From assembly GCF_023953965.1 (NCBI RefSeq), contig NZ_JAMLIX010000001.1:1550501-1614500 (forward strand): a DNA stretch of 64,000 bases. Reading direction: 5' to 3'. A model generated the notes under the pieces. It saw nothing but the letters and a program-made list of their open reading frames with translations. It had not been told where the DNA came from and did no database searches. The stretch is from Bosea sp. (in: a-proteobacteria) (lineage in GTDB: Bacteria > Pseudomonadota > Alphaproteobacteria > Rhizobiales > Beijerinckiaceae). The position numbers and the translations under genes were made by a program. Position 1 is the stretch's first letter, and the number at the start of each line of letters is the position of its first letter. Shown piece by piece: positions 20,301 through 29,891 of this stretch.

Positions 20301-23300
20301 GCGATACGGTCGCGATCACCAGCGGCATGCTGCATTTCAGCGATCCCGACGATGCCGTGAGCGAGACGCATTACGAGACCAGCCCGACGCTGGCGGGCGG
20401 CGCCAACTACGCGCTGAACCACGACGCCGCGAACCCGCTGGCCTTCTACATCGACACCCTGCCGCTCCATGGCAGGCTCGAATGGTTCGACACCGCGACG
20501 AACGGCTGGAAAACCGTCGACGAGACCACGCTGCTCCAGGCGGACTGGCTCACGGCCTCCGCGGGTACGTCGCGGCTGCGCTATGTCCATGACGGCAGCG
20601 AAACCCTGGCGGACGTCTTCAGCGCCCATGCGGTCGACCGCCGGGGAGCGGTTTCGGGTGCCGTCAGCGTCGGCTTCGTCATCACGCCGGTCAACGATCC
20701 GCCGGATATCGCGCCCGATCCGAGGCAGCCCGATCCCCCCGGCCCCTGGCCGGGCGGCGGCGGGAACGGGGCGGTCAACGAGCCGCTGACGGTGATCTAC
20801 GAGGGCTCCTGGCAGAAGATCACGCCCGCTCTCCTCCAGGCGGTCGATCCCGACAGCTCGGCGACGCAGGTCCAGTATTCGATCACCCAGGCGCCGCAGC
20901 ACGGGCGCATCGCCTATTCGACCGACGGCATCCATTTCACCTCGCTGGGGTCGGGCTCCTCCTTCACCCAAGCCGATGTGGCCGCCGGCTTCATCTACTA
21001 CCAGCACGGCGGCGACGAGCCGGGCGGCGCGAGCTATCCCGACACGCCGGACGACAAATTCGTCTTCACCCTCTCGGACGGCTCCGCCGAGGTGAGGGGG
21101 CGCGAGTTCTGGATCTATGTCCAGCCGACCAACGACGCGCCGGTCGTCACGGCGCCTGCGGGGCCGGTCAATTCGACCGACACGGTGATCGCGCTTCCCG
21201 GCTTCAGCCTGCACGATCCCGATCTCGCGGATGGGGTGGGCGCCAAGGAGACGGATTTCCTCCAGGTCACCGTCCGGCTGCTCGACAGAAACGGCGTGCC
21301 GCTGACGGCCGCCAACTACACCGACATGGGCATCACGATCGCCGTCGCGGGCGACGACCTCGACCTGGACGGCACGATCGACGTCACGACGAGCGGCGCC
21401 ATCGTCGACGATACCGCGCACGGCGCCGGCCGCATCCTGGTGCTGCGCGGCACGCAGGCGCAGCTCAACGCAGCGCTGGCGACGCTGACCGTCGGCTTCG
21501 CCACCGACCGCAACGAGATCTACCGGGTGCAGGTGATCGCCGACGACCGCCTGCGCGATCAGGCGGGCGCCCTTCTCGATGTCGATCCGGTCGCGGCGGG
21601 CGACAATGTCGGTGGCAATGGCGGCGGGACCTTCAACCAGCCGGCGGTGCCCTATATCGGCCTGCCGCAATCCGTCTCGGATTACGACGGCTTCGACTGG
21701 TATCTGCATCCCGTCCCGACCGCCTCGCACGTCAACCCGGCGATCGCGGCGCTCGTCGGCAACATCGGCGCGGCGGATGTCTTGATCCGCGCCTCGCGCG
21801 TCAACGACCCGGCGGTGCTGACCGGCGCCGGCGCCGCCACCACCTATGAAGATCAGGCGACCCTGATCGGTCCGCAGATCGCCTTCACCATCACCGATGC
21901 CGAATCGGCGGCATTCGGGACCCCGGTCTCGGTGACGTTGAGCGTGCCCTTCGGCACCCTTTCGCTCGATCCCGTCCCGGACGGGCTGAACCTCACCGTG
22001 ACCGGCGCCGGCACCGGCACGATGGTCGTCACCGGCACCGCGGCCGATATCCGGGCCGGCCTCAACGCGGCCCTGCGCTACCAGTCGGCGAGCGACCAGA
22101 ATCACGACATGAACGGCGCAGACCCCGGCGACGTGACGCTGACGGTCAGCTTCGACGATACGGGCTCCAATATCGGCAGCGGCGGCGCCTCCGCCAATCC
22201 GCCCCCGCTCGCGATCGCCTTGACCATCGTCCCGGTCAACGATGCGCCGACGGTTTCCGCCCCTGCGGATACCCTCGTCGTCAGCGTGGAGACCCCGGTC
22301 ACCGGCATCTCCGTCGCGGACAGGGACATCGCTGGCGACGGCGGCGGGATCGCCGATGGCGAGGCCGACTTCATCCAGGTGACGATCCGCCTGATCGCGC
22401 TCGACACCGCCACGCCGCTGAGCGCGGCCGCCCATGTCGACGTCGTCTTCTCCTCGTCCTCCGCCCCACTGGAAGGCCCGGATTTCGAGGTGGACAATAC
22501 CTATGACGGCACGAACAGGGCCCTGGTCATCCGCGGCACGCTCGCCGAGGTCAACGCCTATCTCGCCGGGCTGAGGGTCGGTCTGTCAGGCGCTCTGGCG
22601 AACCAGGATCAGGGCCTGCGCATCGAGATCGTCGCTGACGACCGGCAGCGCGACGTGGGGTCGGGCGTGCTTGTCGGCACCGCTGCGAATGGCGGCGGCA
22701 ACGCCGAGGCCACCGGCGGGGTCACGGCCGTGCCGGGCGCCGAGGTCGATCCCTATCTCGCGGTTCCCGGCGGGCTGCCGCGGAACGTCGCCAGCGCGAC
22801 CAGGACGATCTTCCCCACCTCGCTCAACGACCCGCCCGAGATCCACGTCACCCTGCCGGCGCCGATGCCTTCCGAGGGCGCCGCGACAGTGCGGCTGAGC
22901 GGGATCGCGATCAGCGATCCCGACGCCCTGCCTGCGGATTTCCTCACCGCCCGCATCGAGGTTTCGCCGAACGTCGCCATCTCCGGCCACACGCTTCCCG
23001 CCGGCAGCACCCTCGTCGGTACCGACGCCACGTCCAGGACGATCAGCGGCACGCTCGCCCAGATCAACGCCTTCGCGAACAGCATCATCGTTCAGTACCC
23101 CGATACCGCGGGAACGCCGGATAGTGCGGACTGGAACGGCTCCTTCACCGTCACCGTCACCGTTTCCGACGAAGGCAAGCATGGCGGCAGGCCGCCATCC
23201 CTGACGGACGATACCAACGATCCCGCCGCCGACCCGGGCGATTTCGCCTATGCCGACGGGGTCAGCGCCGAGCTGGTCACGACCCGGACCTTCACCATCA

Positions 23301-26300
23301 CGGTGGCTCCGGTCAACGACGCGCCGGTGGTCGTGCCCGTCGGCGGCTCGACCATCGTCAGCCTGAGCGAGACCGAGGACACCAGCGGCACGGCGCGCAC
23401 CGTCGCCACCCTGTTCGGGGCCTATTTCGACGATTCGCGCGACGCGATCCCCGGCGGATCGAGCGCCGACAGCTTCGCCGGCGTGATGGTGGTCGGGCTC
23501 AGCCCGAACCCCGCCCAGGGGAGCTGGCAGTATTATAACGGCGCGAGCTGGGTCGATATCGGCGCGCGCGCGCTGACGAACGCGCTTTATCTCGACGCCG
23601 GCGCGCAGATCCGTTTCGCGCCCGCCGCCGATTTCCACGGCACGCCGGAGAGGCTGACCGTCCGCCTGGCGGAAACCCAGGCCAGCCCGCCGGCGACGGG
23701 CGCCGTGCGAAACCTGTCGGCGGCGAACGCCACGGGCGGGACGTCGCACTACAGCGCCGGCGCGGTCGTCCTCGAGACGACGGTCGCCAACGTCAACGAC
23801 AAGCCGGGCCTCGGCCCGGGCGACCTCACCGCGGTCAACGAGGATGAGGCCAACCCGGCCGGCGAGACCGTCTCCGTCCTGTTCGGCGCGCTCTATTCGG
23901 ACGCGACCGACGACCGCAGCGGCATTGCGGGCGGCGGCGACGCCAAGACGCCGTTCGGAGGCATCGCCATCACCGGGAACGCGGCGAATCCCGCCACTGA
24001 GGGACGCTGGCAATATTCGCTGGATGGCACGGTCTGGAGCTATGTCGCGACCGATGTCGGCGACGGCAACGCCCTGCTCCTGCCCACGAGCGCGATGCTG
24101 CGCTTCGTCCCGGTCGCCGATTACAACGGCGTGCCGGGCGGTTTGACGGTGCGCGGCTCGGACGCGACGGTGGGCTTCGCCGGCGGCGTCGATCTCTCCG
24201 GCGCCTTGGGGCAGACCGGGCAATGGTCGGACGCGACGACGCTGGATACCCGGGTCCTCCCGCGCAACGACGCGCCGGTGCTCACCGGCACGGCGGCCGA
24301 TCCGATCATTACCGAGAACAATGAAACCGGCACCGGCAGCAGCCTGCCGCCGACCTTGCTGTTCGAGACTGGAACGGTCACCCTCTCCGATCTCGACCTG
24401 ACCACGACACCCGGGCTGAGCGCCGGCGTCTTCGGCGCCGGCGAGATCGAATTGTCGTTGGGCGCGACTTATCTCACGGGCGACCGGCTCGGCATCGCCG
24501 CAGGCTTCACCCTGCCCCCCGGCATCGCCATCGATCCCGATCCCGCCAGGAACGGCTCCGCTGGGACCCTGGTGATCCGGCTCGCCGCCGGCACGACGCT
24601 CGCCGATGTCACCGCGGTGATCGAGCACCTCACCTATGCCAGCAGCAGCGACAACCCGACCGATTTCGGCGCCAGGACGACGCGCAGCTACACGCTCGTC
24701 GTCCGCGACGGCGACAACCGCGACGCGCAGGGCGACACCGCCGGCGGTCCGGGCTCTCTGGCCTCGGCGCCGCTGCAGGGGGCGATCACGATCGTCGCGA
24801 CGAACGACCCGCCGATCGCGGAGAACAACGAAAGGACGATCGTCGAGGACACCGCCTCCGTCGCGGGCAACGTCATCACCGATCCGTCGCCGTCGCCGGC
24901 CAATGCGCTCGACCGCGACCCCGATACGCGGGTCGCGGATCTCCGCATCAGCGCCGTCGCCTTCGGGGGCACGGCCGGGGCGGTCGGCAGCGCGCTCGAC
25001 GGAACCTATGGCAGGCTGACGCTGAACGCGAACGGCAGCTATGTCTACCTGCTCGACAATACCGATCCGCGGGTCAATGCCCTGCGCGCCGGGGACGAGC
25101 TCGTCGAGCTGTTCACCTACACGCTGAGCGATGGCGACAAGACCGACGACGCCACGCTGCGGATCACCATCCAGGGCCGGACGGACGGCGTGCCGGCGAT
25201 CGGGCCGGTGGACCTGAACGGCGGCGCGACCGGCCAGAACACGGTGAGCGAGGCCGGTCTCGGCGATCCCGGCGACGCCAGCGAGACCACCAGCGGGACG
25301 GTGACGGTGACGGCGCTGGACGGGCTCGCCTCGATCGCGGTCGGCGGCACGACGCTCAACCTGACGCAGCTCGGCGCGCTCGGCGGCGCGCCGGTCACGG
25401 TGACGACGCCGAAGGGCGTGCTGACGCTCACCGGCTTCACGCCCGGCACGACGGTGGGCGGGGTGCCGACCACCGGCACGCTGAGCTACAGCTACACGCT
25501 GACCACGGCGCAGGATCACAGTGGCGGCGAGGTCAGCGATCCCTTCGCGCTCAGGGTCACGGATGCGGGTGGCGGCACGAGCACGGGCACGCTGACCATC
25601 CTCATCGCCGACGACGCGCCGCAGGCGCGCAACGACGCGACCTCCGTCCAGGAGGACGGGCCGGCTGCGACCGGCAATGTCTTCGGCGGCGGGGGGGCCG
25701 GCGATGCCGCCGACGATATCGGCAGCGACGGGCCGGCGGCCGGCGGGCCCGTGACCGGCGTCAGATTCGGCGGGACGGCCGGGACGGTCGGCAGCGCGCT
25801 CGACGGAACCTACGGCGCGCTGACGCTGAACGCGAACGGCAGCTACAGCTACGCGCTCGACAACGCCGACCCCCGGGTCAACGCCCTGCGCACCGGCCAG
25901 ACGCTGACGGAGGTGTTCACCTACCGGATCGCCGACAAGGACGGCAGCACAGCCGAGGCGACGCTGACGATCACGATCGAGGGCCGCAAGGACGGCTTGC
26001 CGGCGATCGGGCCGGTGGACCTGAACGGCGGCGCGACCGGCCAGAACACGGTGAGCGAGCGCGGCCTGAACGACGCGGGCGATCCCAGCGAGACCACGGC
26101 CGGGACGGTCACGCTGACGGCGCCGGACGGGCTCGCCTCGATCTCGGTCGGCGGCACGACGCTGAACCTGACGCAGCTCGGCGCGCTCGGCGGCGCGCCG
26201 GTCACGGTGACGACGCCGAAGGGCGTGCTGACGCTCACCGCCTTCGCGCCGGGGACGACGGTGGGCGGGGTGCCGACGTCCGGCACGCTGAGCTACAGCT

Positions 26301-28261
26301 ACACGCTGACCACGGCGCAGGATCACAGTGGCGGCGAGGTCAGCGACGCCTTCCTGCTCGGGGTAACGGATGCCGGGGGCGATACCAGCGCGGGCACGCT
26401 GACCATCCTGATCACCGACGATGCGCCGCGCCCGCTCAATGATGCCGCGACGATCACGGAGGATGCGGCCCTCGACACGGTGAGCGGCAACGTCTTCGCC
26501 AATGGGGGCGCCGGCGACGTCGCGGACAATATCGGCAATGACGGGCCGGCGGCCGGCGGACCGGTGACGGGCGTCTGGTCGCAGACCGCGCCCGGGGTCG
26601 GGACGGTCGGGAGCACGCTCGCCGGCGCCTACGGCACGCTGAAGCTGAATGCGGACGGCAGCTACGACTACCGGCTCGACAACGGCAACGCCGCCGTCAA
26701 CGCCCTGAACGACACCCAGACGCTGGCGGATGTCTTCCGCTACGAGGTGACCGACAGCGACGGCAGCACCGCCGAAGCGACGCTGACGATCACGATCCGC
26801 GGCACGACCGACGGCGCGGCGACGATCGTGCCGGTGGATGCGAACGGTTCGGCGACCGGCGAGAACACGGTGGGCGAACGCGGCCTCGGCGATCCCGGCG
26901 ACGGCAGCGAGACCACGACGGGGACGGTGACGGTGACGGCGCCGGACGGGCTCGTCTCGGTGACGGTCGGCGGCACGACGATCACGCTGGACTCGCTGCG
27001 GGAGCTGGATACGACACCGGTCACGGTGAAGACGCCGATGGGCGTGCTCACGATCACCGGCTTCACGCCGGGCACGATCGTGGGCGGGGTGCCGACCTCC
27101 GGCACGCTGGCATACCGCTACACGCTGACCGGCGCCCAGGACCATGGCGGCGGCGAGGTCAGCGAATCCATTCTGCTCACGGTGACGGATGCGGGCGGCG
27201 GCACGGGCACGGGCACGCTGACCATCCTCATCGCCGACGACGCGCCGCAGGCGCGCGACGATGCCGCCGCGATCACCCGGGGCGGCCCCGCCGATACGGT
27301 GACGGGCAACGTCGTCACCACCGGCCCCGGCGCCGACCGCCCCGGCGCGGACGGCGTGAGCGTGACGCGGGTCGCCTTCGATACGAAGACGGGCACGGTG
27401 GGCAGCCCGCTCGCAGGCCGCTACGGCGAGCTGACGCTGAACGCGGACGGCAGCTACAGCTACCGCCTCGACAACGCCAATCCGCGGGTCGAGGCCCTGC
27501 TGGACGGGGAAACGCTGACGGAGGTGTTCAGCTACCGGATCACCGATGCGGACGGCAACCAATCGACCGCGACGCTGACCATCACCATCGCCGGCAAGAC
27601 GGAGATCTTTCCCGGCGTGCCCGGCTGGCCGCGCGGCTGGCCGGCGAGCGCGGCCTATGTCGAGACCGGGGTGATCTCCCATCTCGAAGGGCAGCCCTAC
27701 GACCGTTACGTCACCTTCCTGCAAACCGTCTCGCAGCAGGTGGTGTTCCGCAGCTGGGCCGGCACGACCGGTCCCCTGCTCTACGAGGCGACGCTGGGCA
27801 TCGGCCAGCCGCTGCCGTCCTGGATCAGCTTCGAGCCGACGACGCAGACCGTCACCGCCCGTCCGACGCCGGATGTCCCGCCGGGAATCTATGTCGTGCG
27901 CGTGATCGCCCGCGACGCCAACGGCAATTACGCCGAATCGTCGGTGTCCTTCCGGGTGCTGCGCGATATCGCCGAAAGCCTGCGGCTGCTGCGCAGCAGC
28001 GTTCCCGCCATCGCCTCGCCCGATATGGGCCCCGCGCCGATCGAGCTGCCTCCCGCCGATCCGCCGCCGCAGCGCGAGGCACCCGCCGACGAGGTTGCGC
28101 CCGAGCCGGATGGCGGCGGCACCGCGCCTTCCGCGCCGGAGGCGCCGCGCCCGGCGAAATCGCTCACCCAGGCCCTGATCCAGGCCGGCGCCGTCGGCCA
28201 GCTTCTCGAGGCGGCGAAGCTTCTGGAAGCCCTGACGCCCGAGCCTGCGCCGAAACCATGA
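17303..28261 (+). CDS. Giant LEPR/DUF4347 exoprotein with cadherin-like and VCBS modules
   Basis: 3652 residues. The start is TTG at 17303, with GGAG nine bases upstream; no ATG fits. Residues 20-32 (ALFLEPRFMFDAA) are an N-terminal LEPR-type motif found on large exported proteins. Residues about 98-250 match DUF4347, with His152 in HFVGHGG and Cys195 in IWGCDVA. From about 260 to 2490 follow roughly a dozen cadherin/Ig-like modules, many joined by NDAPV or NDPP. VCBS-type modules (LTLNANGSYSY, LDNADPRVNAL) fill about 2490-3430, then an Ig-like domain and a Pro/Glu/Ala-rich tail. I see no RTX nonapeptides, LPXTG or classical signal peptide. The tolC-like start overlaps the stop, so export through the downstream proteins is likely. 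Probable role: adhesin or surface fibre. Confidence 0.93.
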   Translation: MSTLVTSLRTSRLVSLPSLALFLEPRFMFDAAAPATAVALTADHAAGADAGKDAATGHDAAEAAQKLATDAVADVGPFGAKAEAQLIRADSASQAQRHEIVFVDARLPELAQLTPAEGVEIVVLDPERDGLEQVNAALAGRSGIDAVHFVGHGGSEGFSIGRTLVDAALVAARGAEIAGWSAALSADADIMIWGCDVAAAPAGQALLDSLALLTGGDIAASDGKTGSEERGGDWVLEVETGAIETAVPFTVASLSAWSHLLAPPVITGDLSLQMAEPSVLNPDFGTSSQIRLGDVGWGLAFGVADAADLVTVTVTVADDDIGAFTDTAGGGVPAGSAWSFAGTKQQADAWLKGLVFTAADAERGNVIAATDVTVSVTNEDDAVTASRTMSIRVTASNDPTVLADVAIDVDEVDPAGNPSVTVLDGTMIQPLDPEVAIGAQEASQIVYTLHTTASYGYLALGGVRIGTGSTFTQADVAAGRLTYVHTVTGADQNTPDSFVVHVNDGATPLTKSAVTTVTLNIRPVNQAPVVSGTGPVYEGQPQNASGPGTDPARVGDYIVANGGGDPGDDALLTVRLTSLPADGKLWFKGTAMIGDVAEDIDRAITAADILAGFSFAYADRRDLTYSHNGDDQPDGRPNPFDSFGVEVTDGGGGAGADKALKTSATITLRVLPVNDEPAFDPLSTLTATVPDTGYQVVLTPAMLNVTDPDSANDSLSFVITTAQYMDQGRLYLAPPGNVGPAAALPVGSTFTLADVIAGRVSYVQQRAAGPNETDSFGFRVVDNGVSLHWTADGEPYQRPSGIYEAPGDQDSALRDFTFTINLRDTPAGNGGSMLDDPLPVPASHSSTYAGTNAAGVSVGSLSEGGAVLLYDDDLGRPGLSYEVPGVAPAQIIYTVMGFGSADAGWHGTLEKSVGGVWTAIDLLGSFTQADLDAGLIRFVHDGEEGFDSSVTLRASAGLYVSDGLGGLTLDAWTSDFHFYATPVNDAPEGGGSAENVIKEGDTVAITSGMLHFSDPDDAVSETHYETSPTLAGGANYALNHDAANPLAFYIDTLPLHGRLEWFDTATNGWKTVDETTLLQADWLTASAGTSRLRYVHDGSETLADVFSAHAVDRRGAVSGAVSVGFVITPVNDPPDIAPDPRQPDPPGPWPGGGGNGAVNEPLTVIYEGSWQKITPALLQAVDPDSSATQVQYSITQAPQHGRIAYSTDGIHFTSLGSGSSFTQADVAAGFIYYQHGGDEPGGASYPDTPDDKFVFTLSDGSAEVRGREFWIYVQPTNDAPVVTAPAGPVNSTDTVIALPGFSLHDPDLADGVGAKETDFLQVTVRLLDRNGVPLTAANYTDMGITIAVAGDDLDLDGTIDVTTSGAIVDDTAHGAGRILVLRGTQAQLNAALATLTVGFATDRNEIYRVQVIADDRLRDQAGALLDVDPVAAGDNVGGNGGGTFNQPAVPYIGLPQSVSDYDGFDWYLHPVPTASHVNPAIAALVGNIGAADVLIRASRVNDPAVLTGAGAATTYEDQATLIGPQIAFTITDAESAAFGTPVSVTLSVPFGTLSLDPVPDGLNLTVTGAGTGTMVVTGTAADIRAGLNAALRYQSASDQNHDMNGADPGDVTLTVSFDDTGSNIGSGGASANPPPLAIALTIVPVNDAPTVSAPADTLVVSVETPVTGISVADRDIAGDGGGIADGEADFIQVTIRLIALDTATPLSAAAHVDVVFSSSSAPLEGPDFEVDNTYDGTNRALVIRGTLAEVNAYLAGLRVGLSGALANQDQGLRIEIVADDRQRDVGSGVLVGTAANGGGNAEATGGVTAVPGAEVDPYLAVPGGLPRNVASATRTIFPTSLNDPPEIHVTLPAPMPSEGAATVRLSGIAISDPDALPADFLTARIEVSPNVAISGHTLPAGSTLVGTDATSRTISGTLAQINAFANSIIVQYPDTAGTPDSADWNGSFTVTVTVSDEGKHGGRPPSLTDDTNDPAADPGDFAYADGVSAELVTTRTFTITVAPVNDAPVVVPVGGSTIVSLSETEDTSGTARTVATLFGAYFDDSRDAIPGGSSADSFAGVMVVGLSPNPAQGSWQYYNGASWVDIGARALTNALYLDAGAQIRFAPAADFHGTPERLTVRLAETQASPPATGAVRNLSAANATGGTSHYSAGAVVLETTVANVNDKPGLGPGDLTAVNEDEANPAGETVSVLFGALYSDATDDRSGIAGGGDAKTPFGGIAITGNAANPATEGRWQYSLDGTVWSYVATDVGDGNALLLPTSAMLRFVPVADYNGVPGGLTVRGSDATVGFAGGVDLSGALGQTGQWSDATTLDTRVLPRNDAPVLTGTAADPIITENNETGTGSSLPPTLLFETGTVTLSDLDLTTTPGLSAGVFGAGEIELSLGATYLTGDRLGIAAGFTLPPGIAIDPDPARNGSAGTLVIRLAAGTTLADVTAVIEHLTYASSSDNPTDFGARTTRSYTLVVRDGDNRDAQGDTAGGPGSLASAPLQGAITIVATNDPPIAENNERTIVEDTASVAGNVITDPSPSPANALDRDPDTRVADLRISAVAFGGTAGAVGSALDGTYGRLTLNANGSYVYLLDNTDPRVNALRAGDELVELFTYTLSDGDKTDDATLRITIQGRTDGVPAIGPVDLNGGATGQNTVSEAGLGDPGDASETTSGTVTVTALDGLASIAVGGTTLNLTQLGALGGAPVTVTTPKGVLTLTGFTPGTTVGGVPTTGTLSYSYTLTTAQDHSGGEVSDPFALRVTDAGGGTSTGTLTILIADDAPQARNDATSVQEDGPAATGNVFGGGGAGDAADDIGSDGPAAGGPVTGVRFGGTAGTVGSALDGTYGALTLNANGSYSYALDNADPRVNALRTGQTLTEVFTYRIADKDGSTAEATLTITIEGRKDGLPAIGPVDLNGGATGQNTVSERGLNDAGDPSETTAGTVTLTAPDGLASISVGGTTLNLTQLGALGGAPVTVTTPKGVLTLTAFAPGTTVGGVPTSGTLSYSYTLTTAQDHSGGEVSDAFLLGVTDAGGDTSAGTLTILITDDAPRPLNDAATITEDAALDTVSGNVFANGGAGDVADNIGNDGPAAGGPVTGVWSQTAPGVGTVGSTLAGAYGTLKLNADGSYDYRLDNGNAAVNALNDTQTLADVFRYEVTDSDGSTAEATLTITIRGTTDGAATIVPVDANGSATGENTVGERGLGDPGDGSETTTGTVTVTAPDGLVSVTVGGTTITLDSLRELDTTPVTVKTPMGVLTITGFTPGTIVGGVPTSGTLAYRYTLTGAQDHGGGEVSESILLTVTDAGGGTGTGTLTILIADDAPQARDDAAAITRGGPADTVTGNVVTTGPGADRPGADGVSVTRVAFDTKTGTVGSPLAGRYGELTLNADGSYSYRLDNANPRVEALLDGETLTEVFSYRITDADGNQSTATLTITIAGKTEIFPGVPGWPRGWPASAAYVETGVISHLEGQPYDRYVTFLQTVSQQVVFRSWAGTTGPLLYEATLGIGQPLPSWISFEPTTQTVTARPTPDVPPGIYVVRVIARDANGNYAESSVSFRVLRDIAESLRLLRSSVPAIASPDMGPAPIELPPADPPPQREAPADEVAPEPDGGGTAPSAPEAPRPAKSLTQALIQAGAVGQLLEAAKLLEALTPEPAPKP
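25190..27602 (+). repeat. Three tandem ~0.8 kb repeats coding VCBS-type modules
   Basis: Units begin near 25190, 25997 and 26816 (periods 807 and 819 bp, about 269 and 273 codons). Each encodes a Ser/Thr/Gly-rich module (VDLNGGATGQNTVSE onward) plus a VCBS-type module. Units 1 and 2 share long stretches of identical DNA, for example around 25372-25430 and 26179-26237; unit 3 is more diverged. This indicates recent intragenic duplication or conversion. Confidence 0.88.
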
Positions 28262-28305
28262 CGATGACCCGATTGCCCCGCACCCAACGTGCACCAGAGA
28301 CCCCA

Positions 28306-29856
28306 ATGCGCCCGATCCTCGCCTGCGTCCTCATCTGCCTCGGGCTCATGGCCTGCACGATCCAGCCGGAGCCCTTCACCCAGGCCGAGAACGAGGCGCG
28401 CGCCGCCGCCGATCTCGCCGCCATCGATGTGAACGGCCTGCCGCCGAACCGCCCGATCACGCTGGCCGAGGCGCAGGCGCGGGCGATCAGCTACAATCTC
28501 GATACGCGGCTGCAGATGTTCAACTCGGCCCTGCAGCGCGAGCAGCTCGACCTGACCAAGCTCGACATGCTGCCGAACCTGACCGCCAATGCCGGCTATG
28601 CCGGGCGCGACAAGAGCCTCGTCTCCTCGAGCGCGAGCTACCGCAACGGCATCGTGCAGCCGTCGAATTTCGAGACAACCTCGGTCGACCGCGAGCGCCG
28701 CTTCGCCGACCTGACCCTGTCCTGGAACGTCATCGATTTCGGCTTGAGCTATCTCCAGGCCAAGCAGCAGGCCGACCGGGTCAACATCGCCGAGGAACAG
28801 CGCCGCCGCGTCGTCGCCAACGTCTTCCAGCAGGTCCGCAACGCCTATTGGAGCGCGGTCGCCGCCGACCGGATGCGGCCGGAGCTGCGCCGGGTCATGG
28901 CCGAGGCGCGCCGTGCCCAGGCGGCGTCCCGCCAGATGGAGGCCGAGCGCGAGCAGAAGCCCGAGCAGGCGCTGCGCTATCAGCGCGACCTGCTCGAGCT
29001 GATCCAGGAACTGGAATCGGTCGACGACCAGCTCGCCATCGCCAGGGTGCAGCTTGCCCAGCTCATGGGCCTGAGGCCCGGCACGCCCTTCAGGCTCGCC
29101 GTCCCGGCGACGCCGCCCCGGCTCGGCAATCTCGGGCTGAGCCTCGACCAGATGGAGCGCGTCGCGCTGGTCAACCGCTCGGAGCTGCGCGAGGACGGGT
29201 ACAACGCCCGCATCGTCCAGACCGAAGGCCACCGCGCCCTGCTCAGGCTGGTGCCGGGCGTGACGCTGCTCGGCTCGCTGAACTACGATTCGAACAGCTA
29301 CCTGCTCTACAACAACTGGCAGGAAGGCGGCGTGCGGATCGCGGCGAACCTGATCCGCATCGTCACCAACTATCCCAAGATCGCCGCGCTGAACGAGGTC
29401 CAGTCCGAGATCTCGGAGACGCGCCGCCTGGCCACGACCATGGCCGTGCTGGCGCAGGTGCAGGTCTCGGCGCAGCAATACCAGATCGCCCGCAAGAACT
29501 ACGAGCGGCTGGGCTCGATCTCGCTGATCAACCGGCGCATCGCGCAATTGTCGCATGACGGCCAGGAGGCGCAGACCACGCCCGAGCTCGACGCCATCCG
29601 CGAGAAGGCCGCCGCCGCGCTGACCGAGCTGCGCCGGCAGCGGGCCTATGCCGATCTGCAGAACGCCCATGCCGGCATCCTCGTCAGCCTCGGCCTCGAT
29701 CCGGTTCCCGCCGAGGCCTACGGCCAGGATCTCGGCGCGCTGACCGCCGAGATCAGCCGCCGCAACGAGGAATGGCGCACCGGCCGGGTCGCGATCCCGC
29801 GCCTCGACGAGACGCCGCGCCCGGCGACGACGAAGGTCGCGGCCAACACGCCTTGA
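28306..29856 (+). CDS. TolC-family outer-membrane lipoprotein
   Basis: 516 residues from the ATG at 28306, whose signal peptide ends in the lipobox LGLMAC (Cys17). A frame-consistent ATG at 28258 overlaps the giant gene's stop as ATGA, so translation may initiate there, but that start would bury the signal peptide. The body has the long Gln/Glu/Ala/Leu helices of the outer-membrane efflux fold (ITLAEAQARAISYNLDTRL, LTLSWNVIDFGLSYLQAKQQ). It should form the outer-membrane channel for the giant exoprotein with the three adaptor-like proteins encoded next. Confidence 0.92.
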   Translation: MRPILACVLICLGLMACTIQPEPFTQAENEARAAADLAAIDVNGLPPNRPITLAEAQARAISYNLDTRLQMFNSALQREQLDLTKLDMLPNLTANAGYAGRDKSLVSSSASYRNGIVQPSNFETTSVDRERRFADLTLSWNVIDFGLSYLQAKQQADRVNIAEEQRRRVVANVFQQVRNAYWSAVAADRMRPELRRVMAEARRAQAASRQMEAEREQKPEQALRYQRDLLELIQELESVDDQLAIARVQLAQLMGLRPGTPFRLAVPATPPRLGNLGLSLDQMERVALVNRSELREDGYNARIVQTEGHRALLRLVPGVTLLGSLNYDSNSYLLYNNWQEGGVRIAANLIRIVTNYPKIAALNEVQSEISETRRLATTMAVLAQVQVSAQQYQIARKNYERLGSISLINRRIAQLSHDGQEAQTTPELDAIREKAAAALTELRRQRAYADLQNAHAGILVSLGLDPVPAEAYGQDLGALTAEISRRNEEWRTGRVAIPRLDETPRPATTKVAANTP

Positions 29857-29891
29857 GCGGAGCCTTCACGCAGGAAACGGAAGGAGCGGGC

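Noticed and set aside
24800..27602. Regular direct repeats that could suggest a CRISPR array
   Set aside because: The repeat units are ~0.8 kb and encode protein modules in frame; no short repeat/spacer structure exists.
28258..28305. Upstream ATG of the tolC-like gene overlapping the giant gene stop
   Set aside because: It would place 16 polar residues before the lipoprotein signal peptide; kept only as a possible coupling site.
17321..28306. Two very long minus-strand open frames (1704 and 1906 codons) opposite the giant gene
   Set aside because: Their translations are Arg/Ala/Gly/Asp-rich with no domain pattern, while the plus strand has clear modular repeats; long antisense frames are expected in GC-rich DNA.
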